From positions 1 to 64,000 of the forward strand of contig CAUEQD010000005.1 in assembly GCA_959019945.1 (NCBI GenBank): a stretch of DNA of 64,000 nucleotides, given 5' to 3'. Source of the DNA: an uncultured Collinsella sp. GTDB taxonomy: Bacteria > Actinomycetota > Coriobacteriia > Coriobacteriales > Coriobacteriaceae. Both the position numbers and the translations under genes were made by a program. Shown here piece by piece: positions 23,764 to 33,301 of this stretch. Each line of letters begins with the position of its first letter. Position 1 is the stretch's first letter. The notes under the pieces are model-generated. The model saw only the letters and a program-made list of their open reading frames with translations, did not search any database and was not told where the DNA came from.

Positions 23764-25326
23764 CTACTTACCGTCGTCGTCCTCGGCTTCTTCTCTTGCA
23801 TAGAGCTCCAGCATGCGGCGACGGTATTCGCGCACGGCGAGCTTGGCGCGCTCCAGGCGGCGGCGCTCACGCGGAGTCAGCTCGGACGGGTCGATCTCGT
23901 CGCCATAGGTCTTATCGGCAAGAAGATGCGCCGCGTCCACGATGCGGGCATCGATGTGGCCGCTCGCTGCCTCGGCGGAAAGACGCTCGGCAATCGTATC
24001 GAGCGTAGGCAGGCCCTCGAATACGCGACCATGGCCATGCGAGGTCAGCAGCTCGTGCTCGCGTGCGAGCAGGCTCGCCAAATCGTGATGGGCGCGCAGA
24101 ATGTCAAGCGCATCGGATGGATGCTCGGCAACCTCTGCCACGGCGGCGACCGGCGCGGCGTCGACCACGCGGTAGAAGAGCTGCGCGAGCAGCGGCATCA
24201 AGAACACCGTGATGGCGCCGGCGGCAACCATGACCGACGCAATATCTTGCGACAGCGCGCCCGCGTTGACGGCAACGCTTGTCACGGCAACGATGATCGG
24301 CAGCGCCGTGGTGCAGTACAGGGCCACGGTAATGCGGCCATACGCCGACACATCGCGCGTCGCAGAACAAATGCCCATAGAGACGAGGATGGGCACGGCA
24401 CGAATAATCAGCAACGCCACGATAAAGCCCGCGAGCAAGCCCGGGCGCGACGCCACGGCCGTCAGGTCGATCTTTGCGCCCGATACGGTAAAGAACACCG
24501 GAATCAAAAAGCCGTAGGCCAGGCCGTCGAGCTTGGTCTCGAGCGTATGGTTGCCCTCGGGGATGATATAGCGCAGGACAAAGCCGGCGGCAAAAGAACC
24601 CAACACGATGTCGAGATCAAAGACGGCAGAGAACGCCACGAGCGTGACCAGGATGAGCACCGTCAGGCGCACGAAGGTCTGCGACGTGGTGTCGGCGCGT
24701 TCCTCGATAAACGCAAAGAAGCGGCTGCCGACGCGCTTGGAGCGGCTTGGGACCACGGCCAGCAACACGCAAACCACCGCAAACAAGCCAAGGATTACGA
24801 GCGTTTGGATGCCAGTGCGGGCAGACAGCAGCACCGACATGGCGAGCACGGGACCGAGCTCGCCCCAAGTGCCATACGCGAGAATCGAGTCGCCCACACG
24901 CGTGCCGGTGAGCGAGCGCTCGCGCATGATGGGCACGAGCGTGCCGAGCGCCGTAGAAGTGAGGGCAAGCGTCACGGCGATACCGTCGAAATGACTGACC
25001 GAGAACCACGGGGTAAAGCGCACGGCAAGCCAGGCGATACCAAACGTGACGACCCACGTCGCCAAGCCGTAGCGCCCCTCGACGCCCGTGATGCTCTTGG
25101 GGTCGATCTCAAAGCCGGCAAGCAGGAACAAAAAGGCCAGGCCCAGCTCGGACACAAGCGAGACCTCGGCATCTATATGGATGACGCCGAGCATATGCGG
25201 GCCCAGCACCGCGCCGAAGACGAGCAAAAAGACCGTTTCTGGAATGGGTTTTCCGGGAATCGCCGAGGCGATGAAGGGGCTTGCAAAGGCCACGAGCGCG
25301 ATGATGGCGAGCGAAACAAATGCCAT
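23764..25326 (-). CDS. CPA2-type cation:proton antiporter
   Basis: A 520-residue membrane protein. The first ~400 residues contain about twelve hydrophobic helices with the Na+/H+ exchanger fold, including LGLAFLFLLAGFEID (an acidic residue at the helix end, as in Kef/NapA relatives), TSTALGTLVPIM and FFTVSGAKID. The last ~120 residues are hydrophilic, with an unusual acidic and arginine-rich tail ending EEAEDDDGK, and lack a visible TrkA_N domain. The family exchanges Na+ or K+ for protons. The gene faces the palindrome array at its 3' end, and its 5' end is divergent from purL with 184 bases between. Confidence 0.85.
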   Translation of the reverse strand: MAFVSLAIIALVAFASPFIASAIPGKPIPETVFLLVFGAVLGPHMLGVIHIDAEVSLVSELGLAFLFLLAGFEIDPKSITGVEGRYGLATWVVTFGIAWLAVRFTPWFSVSHFDGIAVTLALTSTALGTLVPIMRERSLTGTRVGDSILAYGTWGELGPVLAMSVLLSARTGIQTLVILGLFAVVCVLLAVVPSRSKRVGSRFFAFIEERADTTSQTFVRLTVLILVTLVAFSAVFDLDIVLGSFAAGFVLRYIIPEGNHTLETKLDGLAYGFLIPVFFTVSGAKIDLTAVASRPGLLAGFIVALLIIRAVPILVSMGICSATRDVSAYGRITVALYCTTALPIIVAVTSVAVNAGALSQDIASVMVAAGAITVFLMPLLAQLFYRVVDAAPVAAVAEVAEHPSDALDILRAHHDLASLLAREHELLTSHGHGRVFEGLPTLDTIAERLSAEAASGHIDARIVDAAHLLADKTYGDEIDPSELTPRERRRLERAKLAVREYRRRMLELYAREEAEDDDGK

Positions 25327-25510
25327 GTGATGCCTTTCTCTTGTTTGCGCTTCACTGTAGCACCCTCGCCGTCCTCAACGCGCCGCGAGCTGTCGTATCA
25401 TAGTGAGGTTTACAAACATGTGGCTCAAGGCGACCGCGAGGCTTGCCCCGTAAACCGACCGCTGCCGCATACCGTACCGTACGCCCAACCGATCAGGAAG
25501 GCAGGAACCA

Positions 25511-28500
25511 ATGGTCTCTCGTATCTACGTGGAGAAGAAACCCGGGTTCGACGTCGAGGCTCAGCAGCTCAAGGGCGAGCTGACCGAAATTCTCGGCATC
25601 AAGGGCATCGAGGCCCTGAGGATCATCAACCGCTACGACGTCGAGGGCATCGACGAGGAGCTTTTCCGCTCCTGCGTGCCGACCGTCTTTAGCGAGCCCC
25701 AGGTCGATGTGACCTACGACGAGCTCCCCGCAAGCGATGGCGCCGTCTTTGCCGTCGAATTCCTGCCTGGCCAGTTTGACCAGCGCGCCGACTCCGCCAG
25801 CGAGTGCGTGCAGCTCATCAGCCAGGGCGAGCGCCCCGCCGTGCGCTCCGCCAAGGTCTATATGATCTCGGGCACTCTGGACGAAGCCGCCATCGAGGCC
25901 ATCAAGCACTACGTGGTGAACCCCGTCGAGGCGCGCATCGCCTCGCTCGACCTGCCCGAGACGCTGTACATGGAGACCCCCGAGCCCCAGCCCGTCGAGG
26001 TGCTCGACGGCTTCCGCAAGCTCGATGAGGCCGGCCTTGCCGCCTTTATCTCCGAGCGCGGTCTTGCCATGGACGAGGCGGACATCGCCTTCTGCCAGCA
26101 GTACTTCCGCGATGAGGATCGCGACCCCACCATCACCGAGATCCGCGTGATCGACACCTACTGGTCCGACCACTGCCGCCACACCACCTTCGGCACCGTC
26201 CTGGACGACGTGACGATCGACGACGCCGTGGTGCAGCAGGCCTTCGACCGCTACATGGAGATGCGCCACGAGCTCGGTCGCGACGCCAAGCCCGTCTGCC
26301 TCATGGACATGGGCACCATCGGCGCCAAGTACCTTAAGAAGACCGGCGTCATGACCGATGTCGACGAGTCCGAGGAGATCAACGCCTGCACTGTCAAGGT
26401 GAAGGTCGATGTCGACGGCGAGGACCAGGACTGGCTGTTCCTGTTTAAGAACGAGACCCACAACCACCCGACCGAGATCGAGCCCTTCGGCGGTGCCGCC
26501 ACCTGCGTGGGCGGCGCCATCCGCGACCCGCTCTCGGGCCGCAGCTACGTGTACCAGGCCATGCGTGTCACCGGCGCCGGCGACCCCACCGTCCCCGTGT
26601 CCGAGACGCTCGAGGGCAAGCTGCCGCAGCGCAAGCTCGTAACCACCGCTGCCGCCGGCTACTCCAGCTACGGCAACCAGATCGGCCTTGCCACCGGCCA
26701 GGTCAACGAGCTCTATCACCCCGGCTACGTGGCCAAGCGCATGGAGGTCGGCGCCGTCGTGGGCGCTACCCCGGCAAACCACGTGCGCCGCGAGTGCCCC
26801 GCCCCCACCGACAAGATCATCCTGCTGGGCGGCCGCACCGGCCGTGACGGCATCGGCGGTGCCACCGGCTCCTCCAAGACCCAGAACACCGAGTCCATCG
26901 AGACCTCGGGTGCCGAGGTCCAGAAGGGCAACGCCCCGGTCGAGCGCAAGCTGCAGCGCCTCTTCCGCCGCGGCGACGCCTGCCGCCTGATCAAGCGTTG
27001 CAACGACTTTGGCGCCGGCGGCGTCTCGGTCGCCGTGGGCGAGCTTGCCGACGGCCTGTATGTCGACCTGGACACCGTGACCAAGAAGTACGACGGCCTG
27101 GACGGCACCGAGCTCGCCATTTCCGAGTCCCAGGAGCGCATGGCCTGCGCCGTCGCCGACGGTGACGTCGAGGAGTTCATGGGCTACGCCGCCGAGGAAA
27201 ACCTGGAGGCGACCGTTATCGCCGAGGTTACCGCCGAGCCGCGCATGCGCATGGCCTGGAACGGTGTCGCCATCGTCGACCTATCCCGCGAGTTCCTCAA
27301 CTCCAACGGCGCGCCCAAGCACCAGGTCGCCCACGTGTGCGCCCGCAGCGTGTGGCAGCCCAGCTGGGCCGGCACCACGCTTGCCGAGCGCATGACCTCG
27401 CTTGTCACCGACCTCAACGTTGCCTCCAACAAGGGCCTTTCCGAGCGCTTCGACTCCACCATCGGTGCCGCAACCGTGCTTATGCCTTTTGGCGGCAAGA
27501 CGCAGCTCACCCCGAGCTCGGCCATGGTCGCCAAGTTCCCCGTGGACGGCGAGACCACCACGGCAAGCGCCATGGCATGGGGCTTCAACCCCTATCTGAT
27601 GGAGGCCGACCAGTTTGCGGGCGCCTATCTGTCCGTGGTCGAGTCCATCGCCAAACTTGTGGCTGCCGGCTTTGAGCACAAACGCGCCTATCTCTCCTTC
27701 CAGGAGTACTTCGAGCGTCTGCGCACCGAGGCCGAGCGCTGGGGCAAGCCCACAGCAGCCGTCCTGGGCGCCCTCATGGCCCAAGTCGACCTGGGTGCCG
27801 GCGCCATCGGCGGCAAGGACTCCATGAGCGGCTCGTTTGAGGACGAGGCCGGCGAGCTCAACGTTCCGCCGACTCTGATCAGCTTCGCTGTTGCCGTGGG
27901 CCGCGCGGCGCGCGCCGTCTCCCCTGAGTTCAAGGGCCTGACGCACCGCGTCGTCCGCATCGCCCCCGCCACCTACGGCGAGGACTACCGACCCGACGCC
28001 CAGCAGCTGCTCGCCGCGTTTGACGCCGTCGAGGCGCTCACTGCTACCGGCGACGCCCTGGCCGTCTCCACGCCCGGCTACGGCTGCGGCGCCGAGAGCC
28101 TCTTTAAGATGTGCGTCGGCAACCAGATCGGCATCGAGCTTGCCGAGGACGTGGACGTGGAGAGCCTCTTCACCCCGCTCTATGGCAGCTTTATCGTCGA
28201 GCTCGCCGAGGACGCCGAGCTGCCCGAGGTCGCCGACGGCATTGTCGTCGAGCCCCTGGGCACCACCGTCGAGGGCTATGTCGTCGACACCGGCTCCGAG
28301 GTCATCGAGCTCGCCGAGCTCCAGGAAGCCTGGGAAAGTGGCATCGAGGGCGTCTTCGCCTACCGCAGCGCCGGCGAGACCCCCGAGGTCGAGACCATCG
28401 ACTTCCGCGCCAAGGACATCCACGTGTACGGCGGCGCCAAGATCGCCCGCCCGCGCGTGATCATCCCCGTGTTCCCCGGCAACAACTGCGAGTACGACAG

Positions 28501-29257
28501 CGCCCGCGCCTTCCGTGCCGCCGGTGCCGAGGCCGACACCTTCGTGATCAACAACCTCACGCCCGAGGCCGTCGCCGAGAGCACCCACGAGCTTGCCCGC
28601 CGCATCCGTGCAAGCCAGATCGTCATGATCCCCGGCGGCTTCTCGGGCGGTGACGAGCCCGACGGCTCCGCCAAGTTCATCACGGCGTTCTTCCGCGCTC
28701 CCGAGGTCACCGAGGCAGTCCGCGACCTGCTCCAGGCCCGCGACGGCCTGATGCTGGGCATCTGCAACGGCTTCCAGGCTCTGGTCAAGCTCGGCCTGGT
28801 GCCCTACGGTGACATCGTCGACGCCACGCCCGATGCGCCCACGCTGACGTTCAACACCATCGGTCGCCATCAGAGCCGCCTGGTGCGCACCCGCATCTCT
28901 TCCAACCTGTCCCCATGGCTGTCGCAGTGCAGCCTGGACGACCCCTACACCGTCGCCATCAGCCACGGCGAGGGCCGCTTTGTCGCCAATGACGAAGTAC
29001 TCGCCCAGCTGATCGCCAACGGCCAAGTCGCCACGCAGTACGTGGGCGAGGACGGCAAGCCCAGCATGGATCTTTCCGTCAACCCCAACGGCTCCGCACT
29101 CGCCATCGAGGGCATCACGAGCCCCGACGGCCGCGTCCTGGGCAAGATGGGCCATGCCGAGCGTCGCGGCGACAACCTGTACCGCAACGTGCCCGAACAT
29201 GTCCCCGGCGACAAGTTCATGCCGATCTTTGAGAGCGGCGTAGCCTACTTCGCTTAA
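25511..29257 (+). CDS. purL: Phosphoribosylformylglycinamidine synthase (single chain)
   Basis: Fourth step of purine synthesis: converts FGAR and glutamine to FGAM using ATP. This is the large one-piece form (1248 residues) in which the synthase and the glutaminase (PurQ) are fused. The synthase part shows YWSDHCRHTTFGT, NETHNHPTEIEPFGGAATCVGG, GRTGRDGIGGATGSS and a second half with AQVDLGAGAIGGKDSMSG. The C-terminal amidotransferase starts at about residue 980 with RPRVIIPVFPGNNCEYD, has the nucleophile Cys1085 in LGICNGFQAL, and SHGEGRFV and NPNGSALAIEGI for the His/Glu. AGGAAGGCAGGAACC precedes the ATG. No purine riboswitch was recognised upstream. A terminator follows. Confidence 0.96.
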   Translation: MVSRIYVEKKPGFDVEAQQLKGELTEILGIKGIEALRIINRYDVEGIDEELFRSCVPTVFSEPQVDVTYDELPASDGAVFAVEFLPGQFDQRADSASECVQLISQGERPAVRSAKVYMISGTLDEAAIEAIKHYVVNPVEARIASLDLPETLYMETPEPQPVEVLDGFRKLDEAGLAAFISERGLAMDEADIAFCQQYFRDEDRDPTITEIRVIDTYWSDHCRHTTFGTVLDDVTIDDAVVQQAFDRYMEMRHELGRDAKPVCLMDMGTIGAKYLKKTGVMTDVDESEEINACTVKVKVDVDGEDQDWLFLFKNETHNHPTEIEPFGGAATCVGGAIRDPLSGRSYVYQAMRVTGAGDPTVPVSETLEGKLPQRKLVTTAAAGYSSYGNQIGLATGQVNELYHPGYVAKRMEVGAVVGATPANHVRRECPAPTDKIILLGGRTGRDGIGGATGSSKTQNTESIETSGAEVQKGNAPVERKLQRLFRRGDACRLIKRCNDFGAGGVSVAVGELADGLYVDLDTVTKKYDGLDGTELAISESQERMACAVADGDVEEFMGYAAEENLEATVIAEVTAEPRMRMAWNGVAIVDLSREFLNSNGAPKHQVAHVCARSVWQPSWAGTTLAERMTSLVTDLNVASNKGLSERFDSTIGAATVLMPFGGKTQLTPSSAMVAKFPVDGETTTASAMAWGFNPYLMEADQFAGAYLSVVESIAKLVAAGFEHKRAYLSFQEYFERLRTEAERWGKPTAAVLGALMAQVDLGAGAIGGKDSMSGSFEDEAGELNVPPTLISFAVAVGRAARAVSPEFKGLTHRVVRIAPATYGEDYRPDAQQLLAAFDAVEALTATGDALAVSTPGYGCGAESLFKMCVGNQIGIELAEDVDVESLFTPLYGSFIVELAEDAELPEVADGIVVEPLGTTVEGYVVDTGSEVIELAELQEAWESGIEGVFAYRSAGETPEVETIDFRAKDIHVYGGAKIARPRVIIPVFPGNNCEYDSARAFRAAGAEADTFVINNLTPEAVAESTHELARRIRASQIVMIPGGFSGGDEPDGSAKFITAFFRAPEVTEAVRDLLQARDGLMLGICNGFQALVKLGLVPYGDIVDATPDAPTLTFNTIGRHQSRLVRTRISSNLSPWLSQCSLDDPYTVAISHGEGRFVANDEVLAQLIANGQVATQYVGEDGKPSMDLSVNPNGSALAIEGITSPDGRVLGKMGHAERRGDNLYRNVPEHVPGDKFMPIFESGVAYFA

Positions 29258-29294
29258 TACGTTCCCATCGGGTACAATCCCCTCGGGTAACAAC

Positions 29295-29331
29295 ACCCGC
29301 CACCGACGCATCCGGTGGCGGGTTCTTTTTT
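29295..29331 (+). terminator. Terminator of purL
   Basis: ACCCGCCACC, a nine-base loop, GGTGGCGGGT, then CTTTTTT, about 40 bases after the purL stop. Confidence 0.9.
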
Positions 29332-29356
29332 GCTTCGCGCATGTAGAAAGGACATC

Positions 29357-30292
29357 ATGAAAAGCCGCAAGCCGTATCTCGCCACCCTGCCCGGACTCAT
29401 CCTGGGCTGTCTCGTTTGCTGCGCGCTCTGGGGCTCTGCCTTCCCCTGCATCAAGATCGGCTACGGCCTCTTTGGCATTCCCGCGCACGACAGCGCCTCG
29501 CAGCTGCTCTTCGCGGGTCTGCGCTTCACCCTTGCCGGCATGCTGGTCATTGTTGGCATGAGCGTGGCCCAGCGCCGACCGCTCGTTCCGCAAGCGCGTG
29601 ATATCAAGCCCATCTGCATCTTGTCGCTCTTCCAGACCATCGGCCAGTACTTCTTTTTCTACCTTGGTCTCTCCCGTGCAAGCGCTATGTCAAGCTCCAT
29701 CATCGAGGCCAGCGCCAACTTCTTGGCTATCCTCTTTGCCGCCCTGGCGTTTCGCACCGAAAAGCTCGATGCGGCCAAGGTGCTCGGCTGCGTACTGGGC
29801 TTTGCCGGCGTCGCGCTCGTCAACCTTTCGGGCGCGGACGGCACCTTTGGCTTTACGCTCGACGGCGAGGGCTTCATCCTGGCCTCCACCGTCGCGGGCG
29901 CCCTTTCGACCTGCCTGATCGGCATCTTCTCGCGCGAGCACGACGGCGTCTTGCTTGCCGGGTGGCAGTTCTTGGTCGGCGGCCTGGTCCTCACCGCCAT
30001 CGGCTTTATGATGGGTGGCGCGCTCTCCCCCACGGCGATTGCCCCCGCCATCGCGCTCATCATCTACATGGCGCTTATCTCCGCGGTCGCCTACTCGCTG
30101 TGGTCGCGCCTGCTTGCCGTCAACCCCGTCAGCCGCGTCTCGGTCTTTGGGTTTATGAACCCCGTCTTTGGTGTGCTGCTGAGCGCGCTGCTGCTCGGCG
30201 AGGGTGCTGGCACGAGCCCCGTTACCGTCATCGTTGCCCTGCTGTTGGTCTGCAGCGGCATCATCATCGTCAACAAACCCAAAAAAGCCTAG
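29357..30292 (+). CDS. EamA/DMT family permease
   Basis: A 311-residue protein of ten hydrophobic helices arranged as two EamA repeats: first repeat around LVCCALWGSAFPCIKIGYGLFG, second around SLWSRLLAVNPVSRVSVFGFMNPVFGVLLSALLLGEG. Drug/metabolite transporters of this kind mostly export amino acids or metabolites. The substrate cannot be read from sequence. The ATG at 29357 has AAAGGA four to five bases upstream; an in-frame GTG/ATG further up lies inside the purL terminator and is rejected. It ends before a strong bidirectional terminator. Confidence 0.88.
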   Translation: MKSRKPYLATLPGLILGCLVCCALWGSAFPCIKIGYGLFGIPAHDSASQLLFAGLRFTLAGMLVIVGMSVAQRRPLVPQARDIKPICILSLFQTIGQYFFFYLGLSRASAMSSSIIEASANFLAILFAALAFRTEKLDAAKVLGCVLGFAGVALVNLSGADGTFGFTLDGEGFILASTVAGALSTCLIGIFSREHDGVLLAGWQFLVGGLVLTAIGFMMGGALSPTAIAPAIALIIYMALISAVAYSLWSRLLAVNPVSRVSVFGFMNPVFGVLLSALLLGEGAGTSPVTVIVALLLVCSGIIIVNKPKKA

Positions 30293-30439
30293 CGAGCTCA
30301 CCTTTTTAGGGAGGGCCTTCAAACACTTTAGCTTAATGGAGTGCACTGGTTCTCGTTGATTTCGTACCGAGTCGCAGCGGCAGACGCCCGCCTTGCCGCA
30401 CCGCGCCCGGGCATTATGGCCGGTGGCCCCCACAAACGC

Positions 30440-30482
30440 AAAAGGGGCACACGACCATCGCAACGGTCGTGTGCCCCTTTTC
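30440..30482. terminator. Bidirectional terminator between EamA permease and GGDEF gene
   Basis: AAAAGGGGCACACGACC, an eight-base loop, GGTCGTGTGCCCCTTTT. A runs on one side and T runs on the other allow termination on both strands of the convergent genes. The 147 bases between the EamA stop and this hairpin hold no gene. Confidence 0.85.
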
Positions 30483-31625
30483 CTAGCGTATCTGAACGCC
30501 GGCTTTCTTTTTCTCGGCCTTGACACGGTAGAGTTCCGTGTCGGCGGCGCGAAGCAGGTTTTGCCAGGTATCAATACCATCGCCGACCCGCGCGTAACCG
30601 ATGGACATCCGCAATGCATACGGCACCTCGGCACGAGCGAGCTCGTCGTTAATCGCCGAACACAGGTCTATGATGTCCTGCTCCGCCGTCGCCTTTTGAA
30701 GCACCACGAACTCATCGCCACCATAACGTGCGATAAAGCCACCAGACGCCGAGCAGACCTCTTTGAGCGTAGCAGATATGACCTGGAGGGCATGATCGCC
30801 CTCAACATGTCCATACCGGTCGTTAATCTGCTTAAAGCCGTCAGCGTCCATCATAAGCAGATACACACCATCGGCCTGGTCAGTACCCGAGAACAGCGAC
30901 AGCATATAGGTCTCAAAACGGTTGCGATTGTTAAGGCCAGTCAACGGGTCGGTCGAGATCAGCTGCTCCTGGCAGATGATGTAGAGCAGCAGGATGCTCA
31001 GCGTTATACCGACGCAAAGGCCCGGTACCGAAAACAAAACCTGGAAGGTACCGCCCACCAGAGCGGGAACCGCAAAAAAGGCGAGGGTGCGATAAATGGC
31101 CTTCTTTTGCAGGCTTTCGACTTTTCGAGCCTGAATAAAGGCATGCAAGGACGTATATATGACGTAGCAGTAGCTCACGATGGGCTGGATCATATAAGCA
31201 AAGCCGCGACGATATACGCCCTGCGCATCGATATAGAACATAGCGTGCGTCCAGTAGCTGGTAAATGCCAGCACGACCACCAATGCGGTTGGCAACGTTA
31301 AAAGTACCACCCTGTAGGGCGTGGTCAGGAGCCGTGAGCCCTGCATCGTCTCGGAATAGAAAAACCAAATGAGGCACGCGATGGCGAACAGCGAAAACGA
31401 AACCGCGTTGGAAATCCAGTTGGCCGTGATGCCTACAGGAGTGCTCACGCCGTCCGAGAGCGTCCAGATCATATCGAAGAAAATGTAGGCAGCAGACGTG
31501 TAGCCCAGCATGCTAAACAAAAGCTGCTGGGTGCTCGAGAACAGGGAGCGACGGCTTCGCACGGCAAGCCCGATAAGAATAATCATGCACAGCAGGAATA
31601 TCTCGATCTTGAGTGCCTTAACCAC
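30483..31625 (-). CDS. Membrane-bound GGDEF diguanylate cyclase
   Basis: A 380-residue protein with seven or so hydrophobic helices (about 1-225) followed by a GGDEF domain: DPLTGLNNRNRFE (about 234-246), MMDADGFKQINDRYGHVEGD, and RYGGDEFVVLQK (active site), then SIGYA. The intact GGDEF and metal-site residues predict synthesis of cyclic di-GMP from two GTP. The RxxD inhibitory site normally five residues before GGDEF is absent (the residues are serine and glycine). The start is taken as GTG at 31625 because GGGAGGG lies six bases upstream; the upstream TTG at 31643 lacks a site. Input is probably a membrane-sensed signal. It is transcribed alone. Confidence 0.9.
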   Translation of the reverse strand: MVKALKIEIFLLCMIILIGLAVRSRRSLFSSTQQLLFSMLGYTSAAYIFFDMIWTLSDGVSTPVGITANWISNAVSFSLFAIACLIWFFYSETMQGSRLLTTPYRVVLLTLPTALVVVLAFTSYWTHAMFYIDAQGVYRRGFAYMIQPIVSYCYVIYTSLHAFIQARKVESLQKKAIYRTLAFFAVPALVGGTFQVLFSVPGLCVGITLSILLLYIICQEQLISTDPLTGLNNRNRFETYMLSLFSGTDQADGVYLLMMDADGFKQINDRYGHVEGDHALQVISATLKEVCSASGGFIARYGGDEFVVLQKATAEQDIIDLCSAINDELARAEVPYALRMSIGYARVGDGIDTWQNLLRAADTELYRVKAEKKKAGVQIR

Positions 31626-31723
31626 TAGACGCCCTCCCTTCAATATCCAAGTGGTCAGAATCGCCCGATTCGTGTCTGGGCAATAAACGCCCCTTACTCC
31701 GCAGGGGTAAAGGGAATAATAGC

Positions 31724-31769
31724 AGAGCGCCCGAACGTTGCTGTAAGACAGCTCTCGTTCGGGCGCTCT
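31724..31769 (-). terminator. Hairpin after KdgT-like permease gene
   Basis: AGAGCGCCCGAACG pairs perfectly with CGTTCGGGCGCTCT over an 18-base loop, about 45 bases after the permease stop. On the minus strand it is followed by GCTATTATT rather than a pure T run. Confidence 0.65.
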
Positions 31770-31813
31770 GACGGCGCGAATTGCACGCCGGAATCAATTA
31801 TCGGTAACGGCCG

Positions 31814-32836
31814 TTACTCGCCGTCGATGTCGGTCGCGACGGCCTCCTCAATAGCCTCGACGCCTTCGACCGACAGATCTTCTTCGCCGCGGCAGAACTT
31901 CTTATCGACCCAGCCGGTCAGAATCGGGGCCATGATTGCCGTGATGATGACGGCGGTGGCGATCTGCGCATACGCGGTGGGCGCAAGCTCGGCATAGCGC
32001 GGGGCGACCTCGGCGAGGGCGACCGGCGTGGTCATGGCCGTGCCGGCGATAGTGGAGCATGCCACAGCCGCCTTACCGTTGCCGCCACACAGGCGCTCGA
32101 AGGCAAAGGTAATGGGACCGACGATAAAGAGCGTGATGAGGCCCAGCAGGATGCCCGAGATGCCGCCGGTGATAAAGCTCGAAAGGCTCATGGACGCACC
32201 GAGCTGAAAGCCGATAACGGCGATTGCGGGATTGGCGCCGGGGACCAGCAGGTTCTTGATAAACGGGAAGAGGTTGCCCAGAACCATGCCGATAACAAGC
32301 GGCAGGATGGATCCGATGATGGTGCCGACGGGGATGTTGGCGAGACCCGAGACACCGAGGATGATCATCGTGACGGCGGGGCCGGCCGTAAAGAACAGGA
32401 TACCGACAGCGCCCCGCTCGGACTCATCGCCGAACTCGCCCATGATGCCCGTATAGAGCGCCATGTTGCAAAACGTGATGCCGCCGATGATAGACACGGA
32501 GCTCAGGCCCAGGAAGTTGTCGTTAAAGAAATATGCCACACCCAAGCCAAGGGCGGCCGCAACAACAAGCTTGGGGATCAGTACGACGATGCCGGTCTTG
32601 ATAGCGCCCGGCGTGGACTTAAAGCTGATGCCGGCGCCCACGAAGAGCAGGATCGCGGCGACGATGGTATTGGAGCCGCCGCGGCAGGCGGCGGTAAAGA
32701 AGCCGCCGATCTCGAAGACCTGCGGACAGAAAGTGTTGAGCAAAAGGCCAACGATCATGGGATAGATCATGATGTCACCCGGGATACGCGGGACTTTGAA
32801 TTTCTTTTGCTCGTTGGCGGTCGCTTCCTGTGCCAT
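31814..32836 (-). CDS. kdgT: 2-keto-3-deoxygluconate permease-like transporter
   Basis: A 340-residue membrane protein with about ten hydrophobic helices. The openings KVPRIPGDIMIYPMIVGLLLNTFCPQ and GGFFTAACRGG, and the internal blocks VGAGISFKSTPGAIKTG and IAGTAMTTPVALAEVAPRY, match the KdgT family, proton symporters for 2-keto-3-deoxygluconate. No pectin-degradation or KDG kinase/aldolase gene is next to it, so the actual substrate may be another sugar acid. The tail (GEEDLSVEGVEAIEEAVATDIDGE) is acidic. The ATG at 32836 follows GGGGGTTTC. It is monocistronic. Confidence 0.88.
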   Translation of the reverse strand: MAQEATANEQKKFKVPRIPGDIMIYPMIVGLLLNTFCPQVFEIGGFFTAACRGGSNTIVAAILLFVGAGISFKSTPGAIKTGIVVLIPKLVVAAALGLGVAYFFNDNFLGLSSVSIIGGITFCNMALYTGIMGEFGDESERGAVGILFFTAGPAVTMIILGVSGLANIPVGTIIGSILPLVIGMVLGNLFPFIKNLLVPGANPAIAVIGFQLGASMSLSSFITGGISGILLGLITLFIVGPITFAFERLCGGNGKAAVACSTIAGTAMTTPVALAEVAPRYAELAPTAYAQIATAVIITAIMAPILTGWVDKKFCRGEEDLSVEGVEAIEEAVATDIDGE

Positions 32837-32977
32837 GAAACCCCCATTTCCGCTGACGCAGAACAAAAGCCCACGTCACGCTTTGCTACAGTAAAGTTTG
32901 ACCATGGTACCAGAAGAAGCAGACCGCCTCGGTGAGAAATTCGATTCGTTAGGCCGGGACGATAACGCGTCCTGCTC

Positions 32978-33301
32978 CTATACGAGGCTCAAAACGATAT
33001 AGAACACGATGCCCGAAACGCAGCACCACAACATCGACTTTGTCTTGATTGCCACCGCCACGACGCCGGTGGCCGCAATCCAGGGAACCAAGGCAGGCCA
33101 GAGTCCCGCGTCGAACGCGCCGGGGTTCACCAAGTCGTTGGCGACCAGCGCGGCAAAGGCAGCGGGCGGGATATAGCCCAGGGCCTCGGTAATGCGGGGC
33201 GACAGGGTCCGCCCGCGCAAGGCGAACGCCGGCGCGATGCGAAAGAACGCGATAGCAGCCCACGACGACAGCCACAGAACCAAGAACTCGTTAGCGGGCA
33301 T
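32978..33301 (-). CDS. azlD: AzlD-like branched-chain amino acid exporter subunit
   Basis: A 107-residue protein with three or four hydrophobic helices. It begins MPANEFLVLWLSSWAAIAFFRIAPAFALRGRTLSPRITEALGYIPPAAFAALVANDL, typical of AzlD (the small subunit of the AzlCD exporter for branched-chain amino acids and analogues). The start was placed inside a longer frame because AzlD begins here and AGAGGTG precedes this ATG. It overlaps the end of azlC by 11 bases, so they are translationally coupled. Its presence beside the Liv importer suggests branched-chain amino acid balance, though the loci are separate. Confidence 0.9.
   Translation of the reverse strand: MPANEFLVLWLSSWAAIAFFRIAPAFALRGRTLSPRITEALGYIPPAAFAALVANDLVNPGAFDAGLWPALVPWIAATGVVAVAIKTKSMLWCCVSGIVFYIVLSLV

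Noticed and set aside
25327..25510. Purine riboswitch before purL
   Set aside because: No conserved purine-aptamer junction or terminator pair could be found by eye in this gap.
27281..29593. A 770-codon open frame on the minus strand
   Set aside because: Antisense shadow of purL, arising from the strong third-position GC bias. The plus strand has all PurL and amidotransferase motifs.
31644..31813. Cyclic di-GMP riboswitch upstream of the GGDEF gene
   Set aside because: The segment contains the permease terminator hairpin; no GEMM-type aptamer motif was found.
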